This document shows, piece after piece, positions 43,298 to 52,223 of a stretch of 64,000 nt of DNA (position 1 is its first letter; every line of letters starts with the position of its first letter). The notes under the pieces were generated by a model, which saw only the letters and a program-made list of their open reading frames with translations, was not told the DNA's origin and made no database searches. Location: assembly GCA_023429995.1 (NCBI GenBank), contig JAEZCE010000089.1:45853-109852 (forward strand), given 5' to 3'. Both the position numbers and the translations under genes were made by a program. The DNA is from Bacillota bacterium. Lineage in GTDB: Bacteria > Bacillota > UBA4882 > UBA8346.

Positions 43298-43669
43298 TTT
43301 CCCTCCAAAAAAATTTTCTTACCAGTGTGAAACAAATTTTGAACACCATATTCCTTTACGTGATAGGACTTGTCCCTTTTCCTCCTTTCTATCCTTGGGT
43401 TTTTAAGTGATAAACTTTGAAACATTTTTCTTAGTATCGCTAACCTCAAAAATATTCATAAAATATACTTGTTTTTAAATATTATATACTTAAACCATTT
43501 AAAATACAATAGAATTATTTCTTAAAATATAATTGTTTTGAAAATGTTATTCTATAATTATGAAATTGTGTTTTTCACCGACAGTGTTCAATGACATTTG
43601 ACACAGCCTTCGCCATGACTCCTGCAACTGATATTTCTCCGGAAACTTTGATGCAAAAGATTGTTTATA
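43298..43669. other. AT-rich spacer
   Basis: No gene seen. The stretch from about 43430 to 43570 is markedly more AT-rich than the surroundings, consistent with acquired or decaying DNA. Confidence 0.5.
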
Positions 43670-43792
43670 ATGGTTGACGCCAGGCATTGGGTACAGCGAT
43701 TTTTACCTGAATTACAAGATAAGGTGTTAGGATGTTGGTGTAAACCACAAGCATGTCATGGTGATGTATTAATTAAACTATTGGAGGAATAA
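43670..43792 (+). pseudogene. C-terminal fragment of a DUF4326 protein
   Basis: The frame reads MVDARHWVQRFLPELQ and then DKVLGCWCKPQACHGDVLIK, which is the distinctive end of DUF4326 proteins (C-W-C-x-P followed by C-H-G-D). The N-terminal two thirds are missing; an in-frame stop lies at 43649. Its TAA overlaps the ATG of the next frame. This piece is too short to appear as a normal gene. Confidence 0.6.
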
Positions 43793-44205
43793 TGAATACA
43801 TTTAAACTACAATTTACAGAAGAATGTCGAGTAGATCATGAAATCACTGTTAAAACTGAATTATCATGGGATCGGAATAATGCTAAATTTTTAGAGACAG
43901 GTTTAACTGCAACAAAGGGAACTTATGTGGGTGCACCATATGTTGATGAATTTCCAGTTAACTTAGAATGTAAGTTGATAAAAATCATTGAATTAGGGCT
44001 ACATACCCAATTCATTGGAGAGATAATCGAAGCAAAAATTAGTGAAGAAGTGCTTGATGAAGAAGGAACCCGTGGTGTTGATAAGATGAAACCTATTGCG
44101 TTTTTGGGTAGTGAGAACGGTATTTTAAATTATTATGGGTTAGGAAAAGATTTGGGAAGAGCCTTTTCTATAGGTAGGGAAATTAAACCGGTTCAAGAAC
44201 AATAA
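43792..44205 (+). pseudogene. C-terminal part of a flavin-reductase-like protein
   Basis: From about residue 33 the sequence follows flavoredoxin-type flavin reductases: NAKFLETGLTATKG, then APYVDEFPVNLECKLIKIIE, GLHTQFIGEIIEAK, and the end YYGLGKDLGRAFSIGREI. The first 30 residues do not fit and the N-terminal FMN half is absent. A typical start of that half is left at 42612. It could still be translated (ATG with TTGGAGGAAT upstream), but without the flavin-binding half it is unlikely to be active. Confidence 0.65.
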
Positions 44206-44222
44206 CAGAAGAATGAATGGGC

Positions 44223-44537
44223 GCACGGCGGTGGAATCAGCGTTTTTCATTCCCCATACGGAGGCTTGGAAAGCAGATTCACGGTTCCATTCATTGAAGC
44301 GGTTGATGTTGTCAAAGCGATGGGCGCTTCGAAATTGAAGATGATTTTTACATTTTGGGCTGAGGATTTTATATCCATCAGCCCTTTTTTTGTCTTTTCA
44401 CCCCGGTCAATATTTTTTTCATTATTTTTTAGATCCGCTTTAGAAAAATTTATGTTTGTTTTAGCAGCGTTTCATGATGGCCCGGTATGCTGGACTTGGA
44501 GATAACCCCATTGAATTTTGATTTTCCAAGGAAACAG
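44223..44537 (+). repeat. Duplicated block, copy 2 (kinase tail remnant, terminator, spacer)
   Basis: Homologous to 38491-38800 along its length. The first part still reads like the kinase tail (HGGGISVFHSPYGGLESRFT against HGGQISAFHSRYGGLGIRFT) but has no upstream kinase. It then carries the same terminator and the same spacer up to the next gene (PAP2 here, GtrA there). Confidence 0.85.
44357..44391 (+). terminator. Terminator, second copy
   Basis: GGGCTGA and TCAGCCC with seven T, the same hairpin as at 38623. No intact gene precedes it. Confidence 0.7.
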
Positions 44538-44559
44538 GATATACGAAAGGATTATTCGA

Positions 44560-45303
44560 ATGGCAACTATGAAAACAAGGCAAAAAAAGCTTGGGACTGA
44601 TCTTTTATTATTGGCTCTGAGCATGTTGATTGTCAGTTGCATCTTTTGGTTTTCCAATCTGGATATTTATCTGCAAAGCTTATTCTTTAAGCAGTCTGAG
44701 GGATGGTTTTTAAAGGATTATTTTTTATTCGCCGGGATATATCAATACGGTCCATATCTTAGTTTTTTAGTTTTTTTTGTTTCGATTATTTTTTTATCCC
44801 TCTCTTGTTTTATAGACTATTTTAAAAAATACCGCAAACCATTAATTTTTATCATTTTATTTTTGACTATCGGTTCAGGGTTGATTGTCAATTTTCTATT
44901 CAAAGACCATTGGGGGAGGCCCAGACCCAGAGAGACAATTCAATTTGGGGGAGAATACCGGTTTATCCATCATTGGGTAATGGGCCCGCTTGGTAAAAAC
45001 AGCTCTTTTCCAAGCGGACATGCTTCCACTGCTTTTTTCATGATTTTCCCTTATTTTATCAACCGGAAAAAAAAGGCATTCTTAACTTTAATACCTGGAA
45101 TATTCTATGGTCTGATGATGGGCGTTGTTCGAATGGCTCAGGGAGGGCACTTTGCCAGTGACGTAATCTATGCCGGTTTTTTCATGTATTTAACGGGGTT
45201 ATTAATATTTTATTCTCTACGACTGGATATAAAGGAAACGGAAGGCGATTTGGTTGAGAACGACGTTATTGCCGATTGCCAAATGGATCGTAAAGCTTCG
45301 TGA
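44560..45303 (+). CDS. PAP2-family lipid phosphatase
   Basis: An integral membrane phosphatase with the three PAP2 motifs: KDHWGRPRPRE (motif 1), FPSGHAS (motif 2), and RMAQGGHFASD (motif 3). About six membrane helices are visible. Family members act on lipid A 1-phosphate, undecaprenyl pyrophosphate or phosphatidate. The HHWVMGPLGKNSSFPSGHAS context is reminiscent of LpxE/LpxT-type enzymes in diderms, but the substrate is not decided. ATG 44560 with AAAGGATTATTCGA upstream is preferred over the in-frame start at 44518. It sits behind the duplicated block. Confidence 0.88.
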   Translation: MATMKTRQKKLGTDLLLLALSMLIVSCIFWFSNLDIYLQSLFFKQSEGWFLKDYFLFAGIYQYGPYLSFLVFFVSIIFLSLSCFIDYFKKYRKPLIFIILFLTIGSGLIVNFLFKDHWGRPRPRETIQFGGEYRFIHHWVMGPLGKNSSFPSGHASTAFFMIFPYFINRKKKAFLTLIPGIFYGLMMGVVRMAQGGHFASDVIYAGFFMYLTGLLIFYSLRLDIKETEGDLVENDVIADCQMDRKAS

Positions 45304-45377
45304 AGGTTCCATCACTGTAAAAAGTTATTTTAGCAAAGGAATAATACGCTCCAGAATAAAGAAGATTTTTAACGGCG

Positions 45378-45410
45378 GGCTGAGGATTTTACATCCATCA
45401 GCCTTTTTTT
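45378..45410 (+). terminator. Terminator, third copy
   Basis: GGCTGA and TCAGCC with seven T follow the PAP2 gene; the sequence between (GGATTTTACATCC) is nearly the same as in the other two copies. Confidence 0.75.
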
Positions 45411-45419
45411 ATCCATCTC

Positions 45420-46071
45420 ACTGTAGCAAAAGGAATTTTCAACGAGTTATCCAAAGCCAATTTTTTATCGGCTCAAACCAATTACGACAAAGCCCGGAGA
45501 GATTGGGAGCGCGCCTTGGAATTGCATAAACAAGAACTTATCTCCAGTTCGGATCTGGAATCAGCCCGGAACAATTTTCTCGCAGCGGAAGCAACCCAGC
45601 TTTCAGCTAAACGGCAATATGAAAACGCCACCATTACCACGCCCATCTCCGGCATCGTCACTGCCCGGCCGGTGAACTTCGGCGCCATGATCAACCCGGG
45701 TCTTTTAAGGGACGGATTGCCAGTATCAGTGACCGCAGTGACAAACCTGTACCTTTTCGGTAGAAGTCGTAATTGCCAATCAAAAAGATTATCCACTAAA
45801 ATCCGGTATCTACGGTAAGGTGACTTTCCAGTTGGGGACGAAACGGCCGGTCTTAGCCATCCCTCGGGAGGCAGTGATCGGCAGTGTCAAAAGGCCCCAA
45901 GTCTATATGGTGGAAAACGGTATTGCCAAACTCCGCGACATCGGGGTCGGTTCGGAGATCGACAGCAGGTTTTAAGTGATCCGGGGGTTAAAGAAGCAAG
46001 ATCGGCTCGTGGTGAGCGGTCAAGATAACCTCCAGGATAACGCCACGGTGGAAGGAATCAAGAATCTTTGA
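45420..46071 (+). pseudogene. Broken RND periplasmic adaptor (HlyD/AcrA family)
   Basis: The first part encodes the coiled-coil hairpin and lipoyl end of a membrane-fusion protein (KARRDWERALELHKQELI, then YENATITTPISGIVTARPVN). A frameshift occurs near 45745. The next frame continues with the beta-barrel and membrane-proximal part (VVIANQKDYPLKSGIYGKVT, then VLAIPREAVIGSV) and is cut by an in-frame TAA at about 45973. It still resumes to DRLVVSGQDNLQDNA and a TGA at 46071. The N-terminus is missing. The gene is clearly non-functional. Confidence 0.8.
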
Positions 46072-46082
46072 CGAACAATTTT

Positions 46083-47159
46083 AAAAATAGTGGCCCTGGT
46101 AATGCTGATCTTTCTCCACAGTCTGCGAAATTCGCTGATTGTGAACGTTGCCATTCCTACCTCGTTGGTGGCGACATACATCGGGATGTGGGCCTTTGGC
46201 TTCACTTTAAACATGATGCCCTTACTGGCGATGTCTTTAGTCATCGGAATTCTGGTCGATGATTCCATTGTGGTTTTGGAGAATATTCACCATCACCTGG
46301 AACAAGGGGAAGAACAGAAAGTTGCCGCTTTAAAGGGCCGTAATGAGATCGGGTTTACGGCCCTGTCCATTACTATGGTGGATGTGGCGGTTTTTCCCGC
46401 TGGCGATGGTTACCGGGTTGATCGGGGGTATCACCCGTCAGTTTTCGTTAGTGGTCGTTATCTCCACTTTAATGAGTTTGTTGGTATCGTTCGCAGTCAC
46501 CCCCATGCTGGCGTCGCGTTTCTCTAAAATAGAACGTTTGTCAAAAAGTTCATTGATGGGGTGGTTTGGCATTTGGTTTGAAGAGAAATATTCGGCGCTG
46601 GTAGCGAAATATATCAAGGTGCTACGCTGGAGTTTGGAAAATCGGGGCAAAACGCTGTTCATCGCTGGATTGCTTTTTATAGCGGTGCTGTCTTTGGTCC
46701 CGTTCGGTTTTATCGGATCCGAATTCATGCCTTCACTCGATTCCTTTGGCGCTCATCGGCACACTGCTGGCATTGGGACTCAGCGGTAATTCGCTCTCGA
46801 TCTTCTCGATTATGGGTATTATCATGCTAGTCGGATTAGTCAGTAAAAACGCGATTTTATTGGTGGACTATACGAACCGGGCCCGTCAAAACGGCGCCGG
46901 AATGAAAGAGGCATTGCTAGAGGCTGGGCAGGAACGGATTCGCCCGATCCTGATGACGACCCTGACCATGATCCTGGGCATGTTACCCCTGGCGCTGTCG
47001 AATACACCCGGTTCGGAGTTTAAGCACGGCTTGGGTTGGGCGCTGATCGGCGGGCTGACCAGTTCCATGGTGATGACCTTAATCGTCGTTCCGGTAGTAT
47101 ACACATTGGTTGAGCGTTTCCGTACCTTTTTGGGGGAAAAACAAGTGTTTAAGCATTAA
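46083..47159 (+). pseudogene. Broken RND efflux pump (AcrB/MdtB-like)
   Basis: Pieces of an inner-membrane RND pump remain. They are: a TM2-4 region (IFLHSLRNSLIVNVAIPTSL, then SLVIGILVDDSIVVLENI with the essential Asp pair); a frameshift near 46400; TM5-6 (TPMLASRFSKIERL and LVPFGFIGSEFMPSLDS); then a deletion of several hundred codons near 46745; and TM10-12 (IMGIIMLVGLVSKNAILLVD and SSMVMTLIVVPVVYTLVERF). The N-terminal region is also gone. It follows the broken adaptor directly, as in an intact pump operon. Confidence 0.85.
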
Positions 47160-47202
47160 AAATGAGATGTTTATATGGAAGGCAGAGAATGTTTAGATAG
47201 GG

Positions 47203-47239
47203 TAAAATAAAAGGGATGAAGTCTTGGTTCCTTCATCCC
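47203..47239 (-). terminator. Terminator of the minus-strand MFS gene
   Basis: GGGATGAAG and CTTCATCCC form a nine-base stem; on the minus strand it is followed by TTTTATTTTA. Confidence 0.75.
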
Positions 47240-47287
47240 TGCCAGTGTAAGAGTTAAAATAATGGGTGCTTTTGTTATTTGAATTCG

Positions 47288-48445
47288 TTAGATATTCTTT
47301 TCCGGAGCTTTTTTGAAACTTAGAAAAATAACAACCAGTAACAAAAACCAAACCGCCGGGCTGACCATCGCAACCTGGCTGTTGACATTTTGGGCGATAA
47401 CCCCCATCAATGCGGGGATAAGGGTAGCCCCCAAACCGCCGCAGCCGATTAATAAGGCGTAAACAGTTCCGGAATTTTCGGGATGATAAGCGCTGCCAAA
47501 AGTAATAATCAATGGCCATATACTTGAATATGCAAACCCCATGGCTGCTATCACCAGGAAAACCGCGGTTTCATTTTGAATGAAACCCGCTAATGCAGTG
47601 ATTACCGTCGAACAGGAGGCGAGAAACAGGATAATGCTACGGGTTTTAAAACGCAGTGAAAGACGGCCGCAAATTAACCGCCCTATAGTCATGGCGCTCC
47701 AAAAGACGGCTACGGCTATACTGGATTTAGTCGCGGTAAATTGAAGATTCTGCTTGCAGAAAGTGGCTATCCAACCCCATCCGCCAACTTCGGAGCCGGT
47801 ATATAAAATCATGCAGAGACAAATGAGTAAAAATGTCGGGTCACTGATGAGCCTGGTAAAATCGTTCCAGGAAATTTTGTCGGATGGTTTAAAAGGCGGC
47901 AATTTAGCATAGCAAAATGCGATGGTAATCAGTAAAAATGCCCCGGCTAAAATAAAATAACAAAGTTGCCAGGGGAAACCGTCATTTGCCAAAATTCCGG
48001 CGCCAATCGGACCCACAATAGCGCCCAAGCCGAAAAATACTTGCATCAGGTTGACGTAGAAAACGGACCTTTCGGGATTGATTTCGGCAATGAGGGAATT
48101 GATGGTTCCTTCGACGACTCCTCCAAAACCGCCAAGAAATATTATTGCGATGAAGGCCAACGGAAAATTGGGGGCCAGGGGGAAAAGAAACAAGGATATG
48201 GTGAATCCGATGAGCGATAGCGCCAATACCTTCTTTTTACCCCAAAGGTCTGCCAATACTCCTCCGATAATCAGAAAAATGGTAAATCCTAAAAAATTGG
48301 CGGTAAAAATCGTACCGGTCTGTGCCAGGGTCAGGGAAAAAGTTTTCGATATTTCGGTTAACAAGGGACTCATGATGGTTAAAACCATGGCAAAGAACAC
48401 ACTGATAATAAAGAGCAAATGGGTGATAAAGTTCCGATGTTTCAA
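47288..48445 (-). CDS. MFS transporter, 12-helix type
   Basis: A 385-residue major facilitator with about 12 helices. Motif A is visible as GGVLADLWGKKKVLALSLIG (after helix 2) and FKTRSIILF in the second half. The family cannot be assigned further; some sugar or fucose-type permeases of Bacillota look like this. It is divergent from the hydrogenase operon and has its own terminator. ATG lies behind GAGTGAGCTTGCC (complement), a modest site. Confidence 0.8.
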   Translation of the reverse strand: MKHRNFITHLLFIISVFFAMVLTIMSPLLTEISKTFSLTLAQTGTIFTANFLGFTIFLIIGGVLADLWGKKKVLALSLIGFTISLFLFPLAPNFPLAFIAIIFLGGFGGVVEGTINSLIAEINPERSVFYVNLMQVFFGLGAIVGPIGAGILANDGFPWQLCYFILAGAFLLITIAFCYAKLPPFKPSDKISWNDFTRLISDPTFLLICLCMILYTGSEVGGWGWIATFCKQNLQFTATKSSIAVAVFWSAMTIGRLICGRLSLRFKTRSIILFLASCSTVITALAGFIQNETAVFLVIAAMGFAYSSIWPLIITFGSAYHPENSGTVYALLIGCGGLGATLIPALMGVIAQNVNSQVAMVSPAVWFLLLVVIFLSFKKAPEKNI

Positions 48446-48608
48446 GGCAAGCTCACTCCAATGGATGAAAATTAAACTCTATCATTATATCATGTTTAGT
48501 GAATTTTGGCATGAATGACAATATTTTATTCATCGTAATTTATTCGTTTTCGTGATAGCGTCTCATCACTCCCTACTCTCTCGGAATAGTCGGCAGCAAT
48601 TTTGGATA

Positions 48609-48637
48609 TTGCAATGATTCCTGCGGCTGGTTATACT
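48609..48637 (+). promoter_or_regulatory. Promoter of the hydrogenase operon
   Basis: TTGCAA (48609-48614), a 17-base spacer, and TATACT (48632-48637). The leader would be about 70 bases. Confidence 0.65.
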
Positions 48638-48715
48638 TATCATAGATGAAATTTTGAGCAAACATCGATATGAATTGGGACCATTCGTTTATAACGGTTT
48701 GAAAGGATGACTTGG

Positions 48716-48961
48716 ATGAAAGATATCAAGGTAGAGATATGCGTAGGGACTCATTGCACCATGATGGGAGCATTAAACATCATTGAGTCGGTTGAAGATT
48801 TACGGCGGGAGTACCAAAATATTTCATTGGAGATTATCAAGTGTATCAAGGATTGTTTAGGAGAAAAGGTGGCTCCGATTGTCTTTATCAACGGTCAGAA
48901 AATTCAAAACGCCACCAATGAAGAAGTCCTGGCCAGAATCATGGATGGTATGAACGCATGA
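48716..48961 (+). CDS. Thioredoxin-like [2Fe-2S] ferredoxin (NuoE/HydC-like)
   Basis: An 81-residue protein with the four-Cys pattern of thioredoxin-fold [2Fe-2S] proteins: ICVGTHCTMMGA (two Cys five apart) and KCIKDCLGEKVAPIVFING (two Cys four apart). Such domains pass electrons to hydrogenases and to NADH-dependent complexes. ATG 48716 is eight bases after AAAGGA; ATG 48707 overlaps that site. It overlaps the hydrogenase gene by four bases, so the two are coupled and probably form one complex. Confidence 0.85.
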   Translation: MKDIKVEICVGTHCTMMGALNIIESVEDLRREYQNISLEIIKCIKDCLGEKVAPIVFINGQKIQNATNEEVLARIMDGMNA

Positions 48962-50448
48962 GGGGAATATATACGTCGATTACCCAGATTCGCCGCCAAG
49001 TTTTTACCGAGGTGGCCCGTTTCGCTTTTGGAAACTTAGAGTATCAAAAAATTGAAGAGATCCCCTATAAGATTTTGCCGGGCGAAGTGCCCCAATACCG
49101 GGAAAGTATCTTTAAGGAACGGGCCATCGTCGGCGAACGGCTCAGACTGGCCATGGGTCTTCCCCTCCGTAAAGTTGACGAACATTCAGCATTGGCGGTG
49201 GGCGTTACGGATGTGGCGGTGCCTTATCGAGTGCTGGAAGCTCCTCTGGTCAATGTGATTCCTTTTGCGTGCGAAGCTTGTCCCACCACGGCTTTTTGGG
49301 TTACCGACAATTGCCGGAAGTGTTTAGCCCATCCCTGTGTGCATGTTTGTCCGGTAAAAGCAATTACCATCGGAGAAGACAGGGCTCAAATTGATAGCGA
49401 GAAGTGTATTCGCTGCGGCAAATGCCGCGAAGCCTGTCCCTATAGCGCCATTGTAAAATATGATCGGCCATGCGCAGCGGCTTGTGGCGTTGATGCCATT
49501 GAAAGCGATTATCTGGGGCGGGCTAAAATTAACCAAGATAAGTGTGTGGCTTGCGGGATGTGCATTGTAAGTTGTCCGTTCGGCGCAATTGCCGATAAAT
49601 CGGAAATTTTCCAACTCATTTTAGCCTTGAAAAAAAATCAAAAAATTTATGTAGCCATTGCTCCTTCGTTTGTCGGCCAATTCGGTCCTTTGGCCACGCC
49701 GGAAATTATATTTCAGGGAATCAGAAGCCTGGGTTTTACCGATGTAGTGGAAGTAGGGCTGGGAGCCGATGTGGCTTCGATTCATGAGGCTAAAGTTTTC
49801 CATGAAAATGTCCCGGCAAGGCAACCTTATTTGGGAACTTCCTGCTGTCCGTCTTGGGCGATGATGGTTGAAAAGAGGTTTCCGGAACTTTTTCCTTATA
49901 TATCTTCTTCCCATACTCCAATGGTGGCCACGGCCAAATACATCAAAGAACGGGACCCCCAAGCCAAAGTGGTGTTTGTCGGCCCGTGCATTTCGAAAAA
50001 AATTGAAGCACTGGAAGCAGAGGTAAAGGACTATATTGATTTTGTAATTACCTTTGAAGAGCTAATGGGGATTATGGTGGCGGCCGGAGTAAACTTGGCG
50101 GAGCTTGAACAAAAAGAAACGATTGAAGACGCTTCGAGTTGCGGGCGAAGTTATGCTTATTCAAGCGGCGTGACTCATGCCATTTTACAAAATATTCATC
50201 AATTTTATCCGGAGCAAGAAATACAGGTTGATAAAGCCGATAGTTTAAAAAACTGTATCAAAATGATGAATTTAGCCAAAGCTGGTCAAAGAAACGGTTA
50301 TTTGCTGGAAGGTATGGCATGTCCGGGCGGTTGCGTGGGGGGGCCGGGGACGTTACTTCCTACCATCAAAGCGGAAAGCAAGGTCAAGGCCTTTTCCGAC
50401 CAGTCTCCCTATAAAACGGCGCTTGATAATCCCAAGGCAAATTCCTGA
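48958..50448 (+). CDS. [FeFe] hydrogenase, group-B-like, with two [4Fe-4S] clusters
   Basis: The N-terminal half has Cys-rich ferredoxin-type sites, including CIRCGKCREACP and CVACGMCIVSCP, plus an unusual DNCRKCLAHPCVHVCP stretch. The C-terminal half is the H-cluster domain with the three signatures: TSCCPSW (about residue 294), FVGPCISKK (about 340) and GMACPGGCVGGPG (about 452). The Gly-Pro-Cys form of the second motif (rather than Met-Pro-Cys) points to the group B subclass of unknown physiology. All four H-cluster Cys and the proton-relay Cys are present. The hydE, hydF and hydG maturases are not in this window. The short ferredoxin upstream is its likely partner. Confidence 0.88.
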   Translation: MRGIYTSITQIRRQVFTEVARFAFGNLEYQKIEEIPYKILPGEVPQYRESIFKERAIVGERLRLAMGLPLRKVDEHSALAVGVTDVAVPYRVLEAPLVNVIPFACEACPTTAFWVTDNCRKCLAHPCVHVCPVKAITIGEDRAQIDSEKCIRCGKCREACPYSAIVKYDRPCAAACGVDAIESDYLGRAKINQDKCVACGMCIVSCPFGAIADKSEIFQLILALKKNQKIYVAIAPSFVGQFGPLATPEIIFQGIRSLGFTDVVEVGLGADVASIHEAKVFHENVPARQPYLGTSCCPSWAMMVEKRFPELFPYISSSHTPMVATAKYIKERDPQAKVVFVGPCISKKIEALEAEVKDYIDFVITFEELMGIMVAAGVNLAELEQKETIEDASSCGRSYAYSSGVTHAILQNIHQFYPEQEIQVDKADSLKNCIKMMNLAKAGQRNGYLLEGMACPGGCVGGPGTLLPTIKAESKVKAFSDQSPYKTALDNPKANS

Positions 50449-50478
50449 ACGTTTACTGGTAGAAAGTAAAATGATGCC

Positions 50479-50672
50479 TGTGGATAAATGATGGCCGTCT
50501 TTAACTTCAATTGATATTGAGGCAAGAAGATGTTTGAAGGGGATAAGTCAAGGTACTAAAGGATTATTCTCAAAAATTCTATTGTCCGCTTCTTGGAAAA
50601 AAAATAAAGAAAGTATATTATATGTCCACAAGTTATCAATATGTCAACAAAAATTATCAACATTGTGGATAA
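50479..50672. promoter_or_regulatory. Cluster of DnaA boxes
   Basis: Two exact boxes TGTGGATAA (50479-50487 and 50664-50672) and two close matches TTATCAATA (50633-50641) and TTATCAACA (50654-50662). The last three lie just downstream of a promoter, where bound DnaA could block transcription. Confidence 0.6.
50593..50621 (+). promoter_or_regulatory. Promoter of the TPR gene
   Basis: TTGGAA (50593-50598), a 17-base A-rich spacer and TATTAT (50616-50621). Start would be near 50628, directly before the three DnaA-box-like sites. Confidence 0.6.
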
Positions 50673-50721
50673 CTTAAGGGGTAAATTACAGAGGTTGTGT
50701 AAAAGTTGAAATCGAAAAGAT

Positions 50722-52125
50722 ATGAACGATTTGATAAAAGTATTGAAAATTAAGAAGGTGGAGACATTGGGGAAGCGAATTTTTTTACTTGTCGCGCTAA
50801 GCGTTTTATGGTTGTTGATTGGGGTTCCGGCATGGGCTGCCAGTGAAAGTGATTTTTGGTACGCCTGCAGCCAGGGAAATTACGGTAATGCCGGAATGAT
50901 TGCCGGGGAATTGAGTGTCAACGATCCGGCGTATTGGGCATTCGGGGCAATTTGTTATCAAAACGCTTCGGATTATGAACAATTTCGAATTTATGATCAT
51001 AAATTTCGAAAATCGAACGGTTTTGATAGCGTAAGAACTTTTTTTGCCGGAGAACCAACTACGGCCCCTGATGACCCGCAGCGGTTGCTGTTTCAGGGTC
51101 TGACGGCAATGCTTTATCCGGAGGCTCAATTGGGAGATCCCGGTCCATTCCTGCAGAAAGCGGCGGCCCAATTAGGGGACAACCCTTATCTAAACAACTA
51201 TTTGGCTTTGAGTGAAATGAACAAGCATAATGATTCGCTCACCATCCAAAAGTACTTACAAAAAGCCATTGCTTCAAAAAGAGACTATCCGGAATCCTAC
51301 CTGAATCTGGCTGAGGTTTTAGCGCAAAATAAAGAGACCGATAAAGCCGTTGGGGTGCTTCTGGATTGTTTTGCCAACTGCCCTAAGGTTCCGGCTAAGG
51401 CTTATCTGAATTTGATCAATTTGACCAGCACCGTTGTTGTAAATACCATTAAACCTTATGGACGGCAGATGACGGTTTCAGTCCCTGCTATGAAAGAAAT
51501 ATACCGGGTAAAGGTTAAAACCTCCCTGAGTAAAACCCCTGCGCATTTAAACACTTTAGCCGAAACTCTTGCTATGAAAGGGAATACCTCATTAGCCCAT
51601 TATTTTCTGACGGATACCATCGCAGCTGATAAGGGTGTTCAAACTTATGTACTGATGCAAATCGCCAATTATGAAGGTAATTTTGAACAAGCCGTTCGGC
51701 TCAGCGAGGCTTTGCTCAATCAGAGCGGCCTTGATTATCAAAGATTTTACGAAACCGGTAATGTGTTGTTTTATGGAAAAGAGTTTCCATCGGCAATAAC
51801 CTTTTATGAGGAAGCTCTAAAAAAGATGAACCCCGGCGATGATGAATTCTTGATCAAGATTTACACCAACTTGGGGATTTGTTTGTATTTATCCCAAGAA
51901 TATCAAAGCGCTTTGGGCTATTTTGAAAAGATCTTGGTCATGGACCCTCATGATGTGAATTCCTTGATTTATTCGGGATTATCATTCAGAGATATGGGGG
52001 ACAGGGATAAAGCGTTGGAAAGCCTGACAAAAGGGCTGGAATATATCCCGGATGCCGATTGGCGGCAGGAGATTACCGATATAATCAATCAGTTGAAGCC
52101 AAAAGATGAAATGCCTCAGGAATGA
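50722..52125 (+). CDS. Exported tetratricopeptide-repeat protein
   Basis: A signal or anchor sequence (about residues 19-40, RIFLLVALSVLWLLIGVPAWAAS) is followed by helical repeats. Clear TPR units are seen around residues 175-210 (YPESYLNLAEVLAQNKETDK), 335-370 (FYETGNVLFYGKEFPSAITF) and 375-450 (IKIYTNLGICLYLSQEYQSA, then SLIYSGLSFRDMGDRDKALE). It is likely a protein-binding scaffold in the periplasm. ATG 50722 has a poor site; TTG 50767 (with AAGGTGGAG) would trim 15 residues and still keep the signal peptide. The terminator at 52181 ends the unit. Confidence 0.8.
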   Translation: MNDLIKVLKIKKVETLGKRIFLLVALSVLWLLIGVPAWAASESDFWYACSQGNYGNAGMIAGELSVNDPAYWAFGAICYQNASDYEQFRIYDHKFRKSNGFDSVRTFFAGEPTTAPDDPQRLLFQGLTAMLYPEAQLGDPGPFLQKAAAQLGDNPYLNNYLALSEMNKHNDSLTIQKYLQKAIASKRDYPESYLNLAEVLAQNKETDKAVGVLLDCFANCPKVPAKAYLNLINLTSTVVVNTIKPYGRQMTVSVPAMKEIYRVKVKTSLSKTPAHLNTLAETLAMKGNTSLAHYFLTDTIAADKGVQTYVLMQIANYEGNFEQAVRLSEALLNQSGLDYQRFYETGNVLFYGKEFPSAITFYEEALKKMNPGDDEFLIKIYTNLGICLYLSQEYQSALGYFEKILVMDPHDVNSLIYSGLSFRDMGDRDKALESLTKGLEYIPDADWRQEITDIINQLKPKDEMPQE

Positions 52126-52180
52126 CAGTTGTGTTTGGTTGCCTATTCAGCGGGGAATGCGACTTAGAGCGGTAAACTAA

Positions 52181-52212
52181 AATACCGGGATTTGATCATC
52201 CCGGTATTTTTT
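52181..52212 (+). terminator. Rho-independent terminator after the TPR gene
   Basis: AATACCGGGAT and ATCCCGGTATT make an 11-base perfect stem with six T after it. Confidence 0.88.
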
Positions 52213-52223
52213 GTTGATGGATA

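Noticed and set aside
44266..44505. 79-residue open frame
   Set aside because: It lies entirely within the duplicated kinase-tail/terminator block and is a chance frame.
50479..50672. Chromosomal replication origin
   Set aside because: DnaA boxes are present, but there is no dnaA, dnaN, or gidA neighbourhood and no clear unwinding element; a regulatory role is more likely.
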